DNA of 64,000 bases from an uncultured Blautia sp. (GCA_900540785.1 UQHF01000001.1:124001-188000); one strand, 5' to 3'. Positions 6,896-15,917 are shown, numbered from the stretch's first letter. Notes: generated by a model not told the origin, from the letters alone. Numbers and translations are program-made.

Positions 6896-8653
6896 TTATA
6901 AATAATCCTTCCGTACGGAATCGTTGATCGCTTTGATTTTTTCCGGCGCTATTTTATACTTTCTGTCGTAAGTGAGCAGTCCGTTTACCTCCTGCTCCAC
7001 ATCACAGAGCTGAGTGTAACAAAATCCGAAAAGTATTTCCGAATCCGCTATATCCTTTAAAATTCTTCCGTATACTTCCAGAAATTCTTCCTCATTTTCA
7101 ATGGTGGTATAGCCCCAGCCTTTTTCCCTGTCTTTTGCGTAAGCCAAGCCTCCAAATTCTGTCAGAAGAACCGGTTCTCCCTGATGGCAGAAGCCATCTG
7201 CATAAATCTGGCGTCCTGCCGGCTGCGCCTTTAATATATCTTCTTTTGTAGACAAGCTCCTTCTGAAAATCTCCTGTTTCACAGGCTCGCTCTGCTCTCC
7301 ATGCGCGTAATTATGTATCGCGCAAATATCTGTTTTTGTGATTTCCCAGCCATCATTGGAAATCACAAGACGGGTAGTGTCCATAGATTTTGCATTATAA
7401 TAAAGAGCAAGAGAATGTGCCTGCTGCCGTTTATCAAAGCAGATATTTGGAACGCCCCAGCTTTCATTTAACACAACCCAGGCAACAATACAGGGGTGGT
7501 TATAATCTCTCTGAATGGCTTCTCCCCACTCTGTCACAGTTCTCTGGGATGCTTCCAGAGAATAGGAAGCACAGGCGCTGATCTCCGACCATACAAGAAA
7601 ACCGATTCTGTCTGCATGATATAAAAATACAGGATCCTCTGCTTTCTGGTGCTTTCTGCAGCCGTTAAAGCCCATCGCCTTTGCCATCTCAATGTCCTTT
7701 ACAAAATCCTGTTCGTCCTGTGCGGTCATAAGAGAACCTGGCCAGTATCCCTGATCCAGAATCAATTTCTGATAGTACGGTCTGTTATTTAAGTATACCA
7801 TTCCGTTTTTCTGTTCAATTTTCCGCATTCCGAAATAGGCGGATACCTGATCGAGGGTCTCCCCTTCTTTTGTAAGAACTGCCTTTACATCAAAAAGATT
7901 CGGGGATTCCGGAGACCAGCACCATCCGCCGTCGTGATTCATGGTCCGGAAAATATGGCGGTCAAAAAGAGAAATCTCCATGCGTCCGTAATCCTCCAGA
8001 AGCTCCATACCGCCCCGGAACACTTCTCTCTCTTTAAATGTAATTGCAAATTCCGCATGGCAGCCGCCGATTTTTTCTTTTAATCCTGCTGCCTTAAATT
8101 TAACCTCCACCGTTCCCCGGTCAATATCCGGAGTAAAGCGGATATAGGAAAAATGTACTTCTGACACAGGCTCTATAAAAACGCTCTGCCAGATTCCCGT
8201 ACTTCTTGTGTACCAGATAGAATCCGGGTCTTTTTTCCAGAACTGTTTTCCTCTTGGAATCGTCTCGTCTCTGCACGGATCCCACACCTGTACGCAGATT
8301 TCTTCCTCGTTCCATGTAAGCTCTTCTGTTATGTCAAAAGAAAACGGCGTATTTCCTCCCTGATGGCTGCCCACTTTTTTTTCATTGATAAAAACGCTGC
8401 AGGCATAATCTACCGCTCCAAAATGGATCCGGACTCTTTTTCCCTTCCATTTGTCCGGAACGCAGAACCTTCTTTTATAAGTAACGAAATCACACATTCT
8501 GTTTTCATGAATGCCGCTCATCTCACTCTGAAAAACAAAGGGAACTTCTATCCTGCGCATTTCTTCTCCTGGAAAGCAAAAATCCCACTGTCCGTTTAAA
8601 GACATCCATTCCTCTCTTTTAAATTCCGGTCTTGGATATTCACTGCGATACAT
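6896..8653 (-). CDS. Glycoside hydrolase family 2, cytoplasmic
   Basis: This 585-residue protein shows the GH2 order: a jelly-roll sugar-binding domain (SLNGQWDFCFP at the start), an immunoglobulin-like domain, and a TIM barrel. The acid/base glutamate is in VAWVVLNESWG (near residue 400) and the nucleophile in VLLTEFGG (near 505). There is no signal peptide and no C-terminal extra domain, so it should act inside the cell on oligosaccharides brought in by the adjacent transporter. The ATG at 8653 is preferred to the one at 8659, which is only 2 nt from the GGAG. It lies 13 nt after the GH43 gene. Substrate may be a beta-galactoside, beta-glucuronide or similar; the sequence does not decide. 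Confidence 0.88.
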   Translation of the reverse strand: MYRSEYPRPEFKREEWMSLNGQWDFCFPGEEMRRIEVPFVFQSEMSGIHENRMCDFVTYKRRFCVPDKWKGKRVRIHFGAVDYACSVFINEKKVGSHQGGNTPFSFDITEELTWNEEEICVQVWDPCRDETIPRGKQFWKKDPDSIWYTRSTGIWQSVFIEPVSEVHFSYIRFTPDIDRGTVEVKFKAAGLKEKIGGCHAEFAITFKEREVFRGGMELLEDYGRMEISLFDRHIFRTMNHDGGWCWSPESPNLFDVKAVLTKEGETLDQVSAYFGMRKIEQKNGMVYLNNRPYYQKLILDQGYWPGSLMTAQDEQDFVKDIEMAKAMGFNGCRKHQKAEDPVFLYHADRIGFLVWSEISACASYSLEASQRTVTEWGEAIQRDYNHPCIVAWVVLNESWGVPNICFDKRQQAHSLALYYNAKSMDTTRLVISNDGWEITKTDICAIHNYAHGEQSEPVKQEIFRRSLSTKEDILKAQPAGRQIYADGFCHQGEPVLLTEFGGLAYAKDREKGWGYTTIENEEEFLEVYGRILKDIADSEILFGFCYTQLCDVEQEVNGLLTYDRKYKIAPEKIKAINDSVRKDYL

Positions 8654-8666
8654 TGTCATCTCTCCT

Positions 8667-9647
8667 CTACTCTTTTATAATTTCCAGATGTTCTCCCTCT
8701 TTTACCTGAAACATAACAGGATATTCCTGTCCATGAAGGGTATCGTTTCCATGAGAAATCAGATACAGCTCTCCCTCCAGGCTTCTGAAAAGAGAAGAAT
8801 GTCCTGTATTTTCATCTAAAAGCAGCTCTTTTCTGTGATACCAGGGTCCTTTGATGGAACCGGAAGGACTTTCGCACACTGCCACTACATATCCCCCGCT
8901 TCCCTTTCCCTGATAACCCTTTACGGAATAGCTGGACCAGAGCATTACCAGAGTTCCGTTTTTCATTTTATGGAAAAATGGCGCATCTGTGAGATACCCG
9001 TTCTTGCATACTCTCGGGTCTTTCATCTGACGGATCCAGGGAATCTCGTCCTTCTCTGTATCTACGATCACAACAGGTTCTGTAGAAACTGCCTCTTTTA
9101 AATCTTCTGTCAGAGGAAGCGCCTTGATCGTTCCGAAATACATTTCTGTCCACTCATGACAGAATACGATCCACGGCTGCCCGTCCTCCACATAAAGCGT
9201 TCCGTCCAGACATTCATGCCCTTTTAAGGTAACATGCCCTATGCTGTGGGGATAATAAGGACCTTCCGGCAAGTCTGCCTTTAAAACTGCCGTTCCTCTG
9301 TCCTCCCCGATTCCGCCTTTAAAAGTAGCAAACATATAATAACTGCCCTTATATTCATGCACCTCCGGCGCCCAGTAATTGCGGACTCCCCAGAAGCCTT
9401 TTTCCGGCTGAAACGCCACAAACGGACCCTCAAAATTCTTCCTGTCTCTGCTCGCATACACTTCAAAGTACGGGTCTACATTGGCAGCGCCGTCACAGAT
9501 TCCCATATTTGTTCCAAAAAGAAAATACAGTCCTCTTTTTGTATCTGTAAACAGAAACGGGTCTCTCATATAAATATCACCGGCTTTATATACGCCCGGT
9601 TCTCTTACGCCTCTTTTTAATCCAAGCTCTCTACTTAATTCCAACAT
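8667..9647 (-). CDS. Glycoside hydrolase family 43-type enzyme
   Basis: The 326-residue product reads as a five-bladed beta-propeller of the GH43 type. YMRDPFLF contains the expected base Asp, WAPEVHEYKGSYYMF holds the second acidic position, and CLDGTLYVEDGQPW and LTDAPFFHK are blades typical of the family. Members release arabinose, xylose or galactose from plant or host glycans. No signal peptide is present, so it works in the cytoplasm. GGGAG precedes the ATG at 9647, which overlaps the upstream permease gene by 17 nt. Together with the following GH2 it forms the catabolic end of a sugar-uptake operon. The acid catalyst Glu was not placed with confidence. Confidence 0.8.
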   Translation of the reverse strand: MLELSRELGLKRGVREPGVYKAGDIYMRDPFLFTDTKRGLYFLFGTNMGICDGAANVDPYFEVYASRDRKNFEGPFVAFQPEKGFWGVRNYWAPEVHEYKGSYYMFATFKGGIGEDRGTAVLKADLPEGPYYPHSIGHVTLKGHECLDGTLYVEDGQPWIVFCHEWTEMYFGTIKALPLTEDLKEAVSTEPVVIVDTEKDEIPWIRQMKDPRVCKNGYLTDAPFFHKMKNGTLVMLWSSYSVKGYQGKGSGGYVVAVCESPSGSIKGPWYHRKELLLDENTGHSSLFRSLEGELYLISHGNDTLHGQEYPVMFQVKEGEHLEIIKE

Positions 9648-10461
9648 TTGTAACTCCCTTCACAATATACTTGTTTACCATCAAGAACAGAAGGAGGGCA
9701 GGGAAAACAGCAAATACAGTTGCAGCCATCATCACGCCCGGATCAACAAAGTTTGCCCCCAGAACAAGGGAACCGATTCCTACCGTCACTGTCTTCATCT
9801 CATTGCTCTGAATAGCAATGGACGGCCAGAGGTAATCGTTATAAATATTCAAGAATGTGATAAAACCAAGTGTCATGACAACCGGTTTAATGGACGGAAA
9901 AATTACTTTTCGAAGAACCGTAAACAGAGAAGCTCCGTCAATGATCGCCGCCTCCTCAAGAGCAACCGGGAAGTCTTTCAGGAAATTGTAGATTAGAAAT
10001 ACTCCCATTGCATTTGAAGTATATGGAAGAATCAAAGGAACATACGTATTTAACAGATCCAGATTCTTAAACATATAAAAAGAAGGAAACAGCGTTACAA
10101 TTCCCGGAATGGTCATTACCCAGATGATCATTGTGATGATTTTTCCTGCAAAGGGAACGTGAAGTCTGGAAAGGGCATATGCCGCCAGAATATCAACAGC
10201 CAGAACACAGAGCGTTCCGATGCAGGTGATAATTGCCGTATTAGCCAGCCAGCGAAATACAGGCGCTGTCGCCACATCTGCCAGAAGACTGGTGTAATTT
10301 TCCATTGTCCACACCTTCGGAAAAAGAGTTGAGGAAGATATGGACTCCGACATTCCCTTAAAACTTGTAAATACCATGAACAATAGGGGAATCAAACAGA
10401 AATAAGCAATGACAGCCGCAATGGCAACTAATACAATATTAATTTTTCTGGAATGCTTCAT
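9631..10461 (-). CDS. ABC sugar transporter permease, MalG/CUT1 type
   Basis: This 276-residue protein has six predicted membrane helices and the permease EAA loop (EAAIIDGASLFTVLRKVIFP), which contacts the ATPase. It matches the second permease of carbohydrate uptake (CUT1) transporters. GGGAGAG precedes the ATG. It overlaps the GH43 gene by 17 nt and follows the partner permease by 2 nt. No ATP-binding subunit is encoded in the operon, so a shared MsmX/MsmK-type ATPase from elsewhere is expected, as is known for many Firmicutes. Confidence 0.92.
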   Translation of the reverse strand: MKHSRKINIVLVAIAAVIAYFCLIPLLFMVFTSFKGMSESISSSTLFPKVWTMENYTSLLADVATAPVFRWLANTAIITCIGTLCVLAVDILAAYALSRLHVPFAGKIITMIIWVMTIPGIVTLFPSFYMFKNLDLLNTYVPLILPYTSNAMGVFLIYNFLKDFPVALEEAAIIDGASLFTVLRKVIFPSIKPVVMTLGFITFLNIYNDYLWPSIAIQSNEMKTVTVGIGSLVLGANFVDPGVMMAATVFAVFPALLLFLMVNKYIVKGVTNVGIK

Positions 10462-10463
10462 AA

Positions 10464-11366
10464 TTATTTCTCTCCCTTCAGTTCTTTTTTCTCTCTTGTA
10501 AGGAAATTCTGGAGAAGCGCAAAAATCATGACAACCACTCCCATTAAAAGCGCCATTGCCGTTCCCATTCCAAGATTGTTTCCGTCAAAAATAGTCTGCT
10601 GGATCACCATGATCAGAGATTTTGTACTCTGTGTGGGACCGCCCTTTGTGATTAACTGCGGCTGTCCGAATACATTGAAAGATGCGATCACTGTCGTCAG
10701 TGTTACAAAAGCAAACACGCTTTTAATTCCCGGAAAAATAATGGATTTAAACTGATTCCAGAAATTAGCTCCGTCAATGGCGGACGCCTCGTAAAGAGCA
10801 GTGTCGATTCCGTTTAAGGCATTAATAAAAAGCATCATATTAAATCCGATGGTCCACCAGATCGTGGTGATCACAAGTACGATCAGGGCAAAGGGCTGCG
10901 CTTCCAGCCAGGGCACCGGCTGACTGATGATGTGCATTTTTACAAGCATATTGTTGATAAATCCGCCATTTCCGCTGAAGAGCCATACAAAGATCGCAGA
11001 TACAGAAGTAACGGAAACTGCATAGGACATAAAGAAAATGGTTCTGAAAAATCCCTGGACTTTTTTCGGAAGATTATCAACCAGAAGCGCAAGTACAAGG
11101 CTTACAAGCACAAGAAGGGGAACACTTACAAGAACAAAAATTACTGTGTTTTTTAATCCCAGAAAAAACGCTTCCGAGTACATGGAATCTTTATTAAACA
11201 GATCCAGGAAATTCTGAAGCCCGATAAATCCCATATTTCCTCTTGTAAGGGACAGCTTATGCAGGCTCATATAAATTCCATACACAAAAGGAGCCAGCCA
11301 GAAAAGTCCGAAACATACAAGGAAGGGAGCAATAAACATTGTGGATTTCCATTTACTTACTTTCAT
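10464..11366 (-). CDS. ABC sugar transporter permease, MalF/CUT1 type
   Basis: The 300-residue product is the first permease of a CUT1 importer. It begins with WKSTMFIAPFLVCFGLFWLAP, usual for this class, has six helices, and carries the EAA loop EASAIDGANFWNQFKSIIFP. AAAGGA lies before the ATG. A terminator-like hairpin separates it from the binding-protein gene, which probably keeps permease levels below those of the binding protein. Confidence 0.92.
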   Translation of the reverse strand: MKVSKWKSTMFIAPFLVCFGLFWLAPFVYGIYMSLHKLSLTRGNMGFIGLQNFLDLFNKDSMYSEAFFLGLKNTVIFVLVSVPLLVLVSLVLALLVDNLPKKVQGFFRTIFFMSYAVSVTSVSAIFVWLFSGNGGFINNMLVKMHIISQPVPWLEAQPFALIVLVITTIWWTIGFNMMLFINALNGIDTALYEASAIDGANFWNQFKSIIFPGIKSVFAFVTLTTVIASFNVFGQPQLITKGGPTQSTKSLIMVIQQTIFDGNNLGMGTAMALLMGVVVMIFALLQNFLTREKKELKGEK

Positions 11367-11400
11367 ATTGTTATCATTCCTTTCACAATACAGGAGGTTT

Positions 11401-11426
11401 TAAAAAGGGAGGACAAAGCCCTCCCT
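11401..11426 (-). terminator. Leaky terminator between binding-protein and permease genes
   Basis: A 7-bp GC-rich stem (AGGGAGG at 11406-11412, CCTCCCT at 11420-11426) is followed on the minus strand by TTTTT. Its place just after the solute-binding protein gene suits partial termination that sets subunit ratios. Confidence 0.6.
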
Positions 11427-11442
11427 CATTCCTTCCCTTTTA

Positions 11443-12714
11443 TCAGAAGCCTTCTGCTACCTGCTGCGCTGTCTTTGTTGCTTTTTCCAGTTCTTTCATA
11501 AGGTCTTCTTTTGTAAGGTCTTCTGTAGATACTACCATATTAAATACATTTTCATTTAAGTATTTTAACTGCTCGCCTACGTTGTATACCTGTGGAGCAA
11601 TTTTGCAGTTTTCAAGCTGCTCATAGTTTGCACATGCCAGCGGATATTTATCTGCCTCTTTCTGAATGGCTTCCATTGTTGCGATATGTGTAGGAGCCTG
11701 CCCTGCATCTGCCCAGTTAATAAGGTTCTCCGGTGTATACAGATATTTCATAAACTCTGCGATACCGTCAAGAACTTCCTCATCTTCCACGCGGGAAGGA
11801 ACTGCGATCGTATGTGCATTTCCATACACGCCCTTTTCTTTTCCAAGTGTCGGAACCGGTGCAATCCCAAGGTCATCTCCGTATTTTTCTTTTGCTGCCT
11901 GATAATACCAAGGACCTGTAAGAGCGATTGCAGTCTGTGTTCCGCCTGCACTTTCCTCGTCCTGTACAAAAGTCTTAAATTCTCCGTCAAGTCCTAATTT
12001 GGCAGGACTTACCTTATCTGTGAAAATCATATCTTGATAAGTCATAAGTGCATCTGCAAATTCTTCTGTATCAAATTTTAAAGACTCTCCGTCCTGAAGC
12101 TCAATTCCATTCTGATTTGCCAGCGTCATGTAATAATATTCCACAAGTCCAAGTCCCGGAATACCCATTGCATATGTATTCGGGTCTTTTGCCTGCAGTT
12201 CTTCATTTAATGCCTTAATATCCTCATATGTCTCCGGTGCTTCCGGACAAAGCTGTTTATTGTAGAACATAACGAGAGGGTGAATATCGAGAGGGAACGC
12301 GTATGTCGTTCCGTCTACCTGTACAATCTCCTGTGCAGCTTCCAGATAATCAGTAAGCTCGATTCCCGCTTTTTCATACACAGAAGAAACGTCCTGAATC
12401 ATTCCGTCATCTGCAAAAGTTTTCAGACGGTCTCCGTGAATGACTACAAGGTCGTATTCGCCAGACTTGAACTTCAGGTAATGATCCTTTTCCTGAGATT
12501 CCACGATTTCATACTGATCCTGCGATTCGTTGAAACCGTCTGTAATTTTTCTCATGTACTCGCCATCTCCGCCTGTAAATCCGTTCAGAAAGCGAATCTG
12601 CACTTTATCGTCTGCCTTTACTTCTGCCACACCCTGTGCGCCGGCTCCTGTAAGAAGCATGGAACACGCTGCAGTTCCTGCCATCAGAGTACTGATTATT
12701 TTTTTCGTTTTCAT
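11443..12714 (-). CDS. Extracellular solute-binding protein of a CUT1 sugar transporter
   Basis: This 423-residue protein has a basic, hydrophobic signal region (MKTKKIISTLMAGTAACSML) followed by a family-1 solute-binding fold (FLNGFTGGDGEYMRKITDGF; later AIALTGPWYYQ and the WADAGQAPTH hinge). The Cys at residue 17 sits in a poor lipobox, so anchoring as a lipoprotein is possible but unsure; cleavage near AGA-QG is an alternative. It captures an oligosaccharide for the two downstream permeases. AAAGGAGG precedes the ATG. It is the first gene of the operon and lies opposite the ArsR-type regulator gene. Confidence 0.92.
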   Translation of the reverse strand: MKTKKIISTLMAGTAACSMLLTGAGAQGVAEVKADDKVQIRFLNGFTGGDGEYMRKITDGFNESQDQYEIVESQEKDHYLKFKSGEYDLVVIHGDRLKTFADDGMIQDVSSVYEKAGIELTDYLEAAQEIVQVDGTTYAFPLDIHPLVMFYNKQLCPEAPETYEDIKALNEELQAKDPNTYAMGIPGLGLVEYYYMTLANQNGIELQDGESLKFDTEEFADALMTYQDMIFTDKVSPAKLGLDGEFKTFVQDEESAGGTQTAIALTGPWYYQAAKEKYGDDLGIAPVPTLGKEKGVYGNAHTIAVPSRVEDEEVLDGIAEFMKYLYTPENLINWADAGQAPTHIATMEAIQKEADKYPLACANYEQLENCKIAPQVYNVGEQLKYLNENVFNMVVSTEDLTKEDLMKELEKATKTAQQVAEGF

Positions 12715-13038
12715 GTGAATATCCTCCTTTAATTAATTACATAATATTTGTAAGATTTTATTATTCTTTTTTTCTCCTGAGTTATTAATTTCATTTTTTA
12801 TGTAACTTTTCTCTTTTCATTTTCCAATTATACATTATTTTTTTGCAATGTCAATATGATTTTTGTGTATTTTACCCTTTACAATCGCTTTTTGTTACAT
12901 TTGCACTGTAATAAACTTCCATTTTTGTTACATTGTTACAAAAACTTTATTACATAAAACTTGAATGTTTTTCCCTTTCATGGTATACTTTTCCTGTAAC
13001 AAAGGAACGAAACTTCGTTTAAAAGGTAGGATAAGTAC
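12715..13038. promoter_or_regulatory. Divergent control region of the sugar operon with TTGTTACA boxes
   Basis: The minus-strand promoter of the operon is TTGACA (12849-12854) and TATAAT (12827-12832), spacer 16. The plus-strand promoter of the regulator is TTGAAT (12961-12966) and TATACT (12984-12989), spacer 17. The octamer TTGTTACA occurs at 12892-12899, 12925-12932 and 12933-12940, and reversed at 12995-13002 over the regulator's predicted start point. A separate inverted repeat AACGAA/TTCGTT spans 13006-13019. The boxes upstream of the operon's -35 suit activation; the one over +1 suits autorepression. Confidence 0.65.
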
Positions 13039-13968
13039 ATGAAAGAACATATTGAACTGGATTTTTCTGAAAAAGAGCAGATTTCAAAAGTTGCAAAAGC
13101 CCTCTCTTCCAATGTCCGTCTTGAAATTCTGGATATTCTGAGAGAAAAACCATTAAACATCAGCGAGATTTCCGAAAAAATGGGAATCCCCATTTCCAGT
13201 ACCGCCCTGCATATGAAGGTTCTGGAAGATTCCGGCATCGTGATCACACAGTCCATGCCCGGACTTCGAGGCTCCCAGCGGGTATGCGGTCTGAAGATCA
13301 ATCAGGTTACTATGACCCTCCTCAATCAGCAGGAAAATTTTCCAAAAGATAATATCTATACGGAAACCATGCCTATCGGCAACTATTTTGACTGTAAAAT
13401 TACGGCGCCCTGCGGAATCGCCTCAGAAAATACTTTTCTCTCTTCTGAGGACAGCGTATACGGCTTTTACAGCCCGGATAAACATACGGCACAGATTCTG
13501 TGGTTCACCCAGGGGTATCTGGAATACCGCTTTCCCAATATTCAGATGCAGAAATTAAAACACATTAAGTCCCTGGAATTTTCTATGGAAATCTGCTCCG
13601 AAGCTCCCGGATATAACAATTCCTGGAAATCCGACATTACTTTCTGGATCAACGGAAAAGAAATCGGCTTTTTCACTTCCCCGGGCGATTATGGCGGACG
13701 CAGGGGAAAACAGACACCGCAGTGGTGGGACAACAACATGACACAGTTCGGCGTATTGAAGTCTCTTTCTATTACAGAGGAGGGAACTTTTCTGGACGGA
13801 GAATTTTTCTCCCCGCTTACTCTGTCTGATTTTTCTCTCCGGGATAACCCGTATATCTCTTTTAAGCTTGGAGTAAAAGAAGACGCGCACTATATGGGAG
13901 GCTTAAATCTCTTTGGCGAAAAATTCGGAGATTATGCCCAGAATATTTTAATGAAAATAATTTACTGA
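13039..13968 (+). CDS. ArsR-type winged-helix regulator with large C-terminal domain
   Basis: The first 90 residues of this 309-residue protein form an ArsR-like winged helix (VAKALSSNVRLEILDILREK, then ISEKMGIPISSTALHMKVLE). The remaining 200 residues resemble no domain I can name; they contain aromatic-rich beta segments and GRRGKQTPQWWDNN, and may sense a ligand. There is no ArsR metal-binding CxC. It is transcribed away from the sugar operon, across a spacer with repeated TTGTTACA, so it most likely controls that operon and itself. A ribosome site (AAAGGTAGGA) precedes the ATG. Confidence 0.8.
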   Translation: MKEHIELDFSEKEQISKVAKALSSNVRLEILDILREKPLNISEISEKMGIPISSTALHMKVLEDSGIVITQSMPGLRGSQRVCGLKINQVTMTLLNQQENFPKDNIYTETMPIGNYFDCKITAPCGIASENTFLSSEDSVYGFYSPDKHTAQILWFTQGYLEYRFPNIQMQKLKHIKSLEFSMEICSEAPGYNNSWKSDITFWINGKEIGFFTSPGDYGGRRGKQTPQWWDNNMTQFGVLKSLSITEEGTFLDGEFFSPLTLSDFSLRDNPYISFKLGVKEDAHYMGGLNLFGEKFGDYAQNILMKIIY

Positions 13969-14034
13969 TTCTGAAGTCTTTCCAACCGCTGCTGCGTTAT
14001 AATAAGTGAACGGGTAGAGAAAGGGGCTGATCAC

Positions 14035-14538
14035 ATTTCACAGGAAGAATATCTGTCATATTTAATAGAACAGTATCAAAACTTAATATATTCCATATGT
14101 CTGAAATCAATCGGCAACCCCTTTGACGCTGAGGATTTAACACAGGAAGTGTTTCTGTCCGCCTACAAAAATCTTTCCCGTTTTGATGGTATGTATGAAA
14201 AAGCATGGCTCAGTAAGATAGCCGTGCGAAAATGTCTGGATTATTTAAAAGCAGCCGGACGGCGTACCATTCCCACAGAAGACACATATTTTGCACAGAT
14301 TGCAGATAACGGTTCCTCCCCGGAAGAAACCTGTCTTCTTACAGCATCTGACAAAGAAGTGGAAAATCTCTGTATGAGTCTGAAAAGCCCTTATCGGGAG
14401 GTCGCAGCCGCTCATTTCTGCCAGGAACTTTCCGTAGCAGAGATTGCACGGCAAAAGGGCAAAAATCCAAAAACCATTCAGACACAGCTTTACCGGGCAA
14501 AGGCTATGTTGAAAAAAATGCTGGAAAGGAGTGATTAG
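14035..14538 (+). CDS. ECF RNA polymerase sigma factor, apparent ATT start
   Basis: The 167-residue product has sigma region 2 (FDAEDLTQEVFLSAYKNL) and region 4 (SVAEIARQKGKNPKTIQTQL, a helix-turn-helix), the two domains of extracytoplasmic-function sigma factors. Region 2 begins well upstream of the first in-frame GTG (14149), so the gene must start earlier. Between the in-frame TGA at 13972 and region 2 there is no ATG, GTG or TTG in this frame. The ATT at 14035 lies 8 nt after AGAAAGGGG and gives a normal-length protein, so it is taken as the start. A TATAAT at 13998-14003 may serve as the -10. The anti-sigma gene follows without a gap. Confidence 0.85.
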   Translation: MSQEEYLSYLIEQYQNLIYSICLKSIGNPFDAEDLTQEVFLSAYKNLSRFDGMYEKAWLSKIAVRKCLDYLKAAGRRTIPTEDTYFAQIADNGSSPEETCLLTASDKEVENLCMSLKSPYREVAAAHFCQELSVAEIARQKGKNPKTIQTQLYRAKAMLKKMLERSD

Positions 14539-15024
14539 ATGCACATAACCGAACAAGAAAAAGAAAATTTCCAAAACGGATCTATGACAACAGATGAAAC
14601 AATTATGTTTCTGGAGCATCTGAGTAACTGCGATTTCTGTCTGAATGAACTTATGACCGAAGAGGAACAACGCCCCACCGTATCTGCTCCTTCTTATCTG
14701 CAGGAACAGATTTTAAGAAAAGCGGCATCTCCTGAAATTCAGGCGCAAAAAGCTGTAAAACGCACTTCGTACCGTATGCAGATGTTTTACTGCGGTCTCC
14801 GCGCTGCTACCGGAGTGATCGTGGCTCTCTTCCTTCTCTTCACTCTCGGTTCCGTAGATTTCGCATCTCTGAACCCTCCTCAGAATGTATATACCGAATC
14901 AAGAGAGGCCCCCCCTTCCAGGCACCACGGAAGCATTCTTTCCGATTTTTCCAGAAAGATCCACAAGGGACTGGCAGACGGTACAGAACAGGTTACCGAT
15001 TATCTCAATGATATTTTCAACTAA
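14539..15024 (+). CDS. Zinc-type anti-sigma factor, single membrane span
   Basis: The 161-residue protein begins immediately after the sigma factor's TAG, with AAAGGAG in the end of that gene. HLSNCDFCL gives the HxxxCxxC zinc motif of ZAS anti-sigma domains near the N-terminus, which holds the sigma factor in the cytoplasm. One hydrophobic span follows at about residues 88-108 (TGVIVALFLLFTLGSV), and the last 50 residues would lie outside. It should release its partner sigma factor when the outer part senses an envelope signal, as known for such pairs; the signal here is unknown. Confidence 0.82.
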   Translation: MHITEQEKENFQNGSMTTDETIMFLEHLSNCDFCLNELMTEEEQRPTVSAPSYLQEQILRKAASPEIQAQKAVKRTSYRMQMFYCGLRAATGVIVALFLLFTLGSVDFASLNPPQNVYTESREAPPSRHHGSILSDFSRKIHKGLADGTEQVTDYLNDIFN

Positions 15025-15050
15025 AATCTTATAGAATGGAGGCAATTATT

Positions 15051-15866
15051 ATGCAAAAAAAGAAAAAAGGACTATGGCTTTTCATTTCCTCGCTGATTCC
15101 GGGAGCAGGGGAAATGTATATGGGCTTCAAAAAACAGGGAATCAGCATTATGCTTCTCTTTTTCACCCTGTTTGCTCTCGGTATGTTTACAGGGCTTGAC
15201 TTTATCATCTGGTTTACGCCTATCGTCTGGTTTTACAGCTTTTACAATGTGCACAACCTGAAATCTCTTCCTGATGAAGAATTTTATTCCATAGAGGATA
15301 CTTATGTTCTTCATCTCGATGAATTTACAGGCGACATTACCGGACTCCTCAAAAAGCATCACACAGTTGCAGCAGGACTTCTGATCCTTTTTGGAATCAG
15401 CATTCTCTGGAGAGGCATTGCCGACATATTTTACTGGTTCCTTCCAGGACCTCTTGCAGGTATCGTAAACAATCTCGGCTACAGCCTTCCGCAGATTATC
15501 ATTGGAGCCTTCATTCTGATCGCAGGTATTTATCTTCTGAATAATAAGAGACAGTCTTTCCATCACTACGAAGATTCTTATACGCAGGAAGAACATTACT
15601 GGGAACCTTATCGTCCGTATCAGCAGCAGGAGCCAACGCAGCATACGCCCTCTCAGCCAGCCGCTCCGACAGGCAATTATGCTCCGCAGGAAGCACCGAA
15701 ACCGACTCCGGAAATGCCTTCTGAAGCTCCAGTCCCGACACCCGCTTCGGAAGCACCACAGAAAACCCCGGCACCTGAATCCTCTCCTATGGAAGAGTCC
15801 GCAGCGTCTGCTCCGGAGGATGTAGAAGAATATCCGCCTTATCCGGATACTCCTTCTGAAAAATAG
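15051..15866 (+). CDS. Membrane protein with TM2-like start and proline-rich tail
   Basis: The 271-residue product starts at the ATG at 15051, 8 nt after GGAGG. Its N-terminus (SLIPGAGEMYMGFKKQGI, then two hydrophobic spans) resembles TM2-like membrane proteins. Further spans lie near residues 105-125 and 145-165 (LPQIIIGAFILIAGIYLL). The last 90 residues are low complexity, rich in Pro, Ala, Glu and Ser, like wall-spanning or disordered tails. It is the third gene of the sigma/anti-sigma operon, so it is probably under that sigma factor or part of its sensing. No enzymatic motif is visible. Confidence 0.7.
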   Translation: MQKKKKGLWLFISSLIPGAGEMYMGFKKQGISIMLLFFTLFALGMFTGLDFIIWFTPIVWFYSFYNVHNLKSLPDEEFYSIEDTYVLHLDEFTGDITGLLKKHHTVAAGLLILFGISILWRGIADIFYWFLPGPLAGIVNNLGYSLPQIIIGAFILIAGIYLLNNKRQSFHHYEDSYTQEEHYWEPYRPYQQQEPTQHTPSQPAAPTGNYAPQEAPKPTPEMPSEAPVPTPASEAPQKTPAPESSPMEESAASAPEDVEEYPPYPDTPSEK

Positions 15867-15917
15867 TAAATATCAGGTTTTTCCTGACACAGCATCATAA
15901 TGGAAATCTAAATAAAA

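Noticed and set aside
14149..14538. Sigma factor starting at GTG 14149
   Set aside because: This would remove most of the conserved region 2; the upstream codons encode it.
15072..15644. 190-codon open frame opposite the proline-rich membrane protein gene
   Set aside because: No domain, no ribosome site; the plus-strand gene has a good start and sits in an operon.
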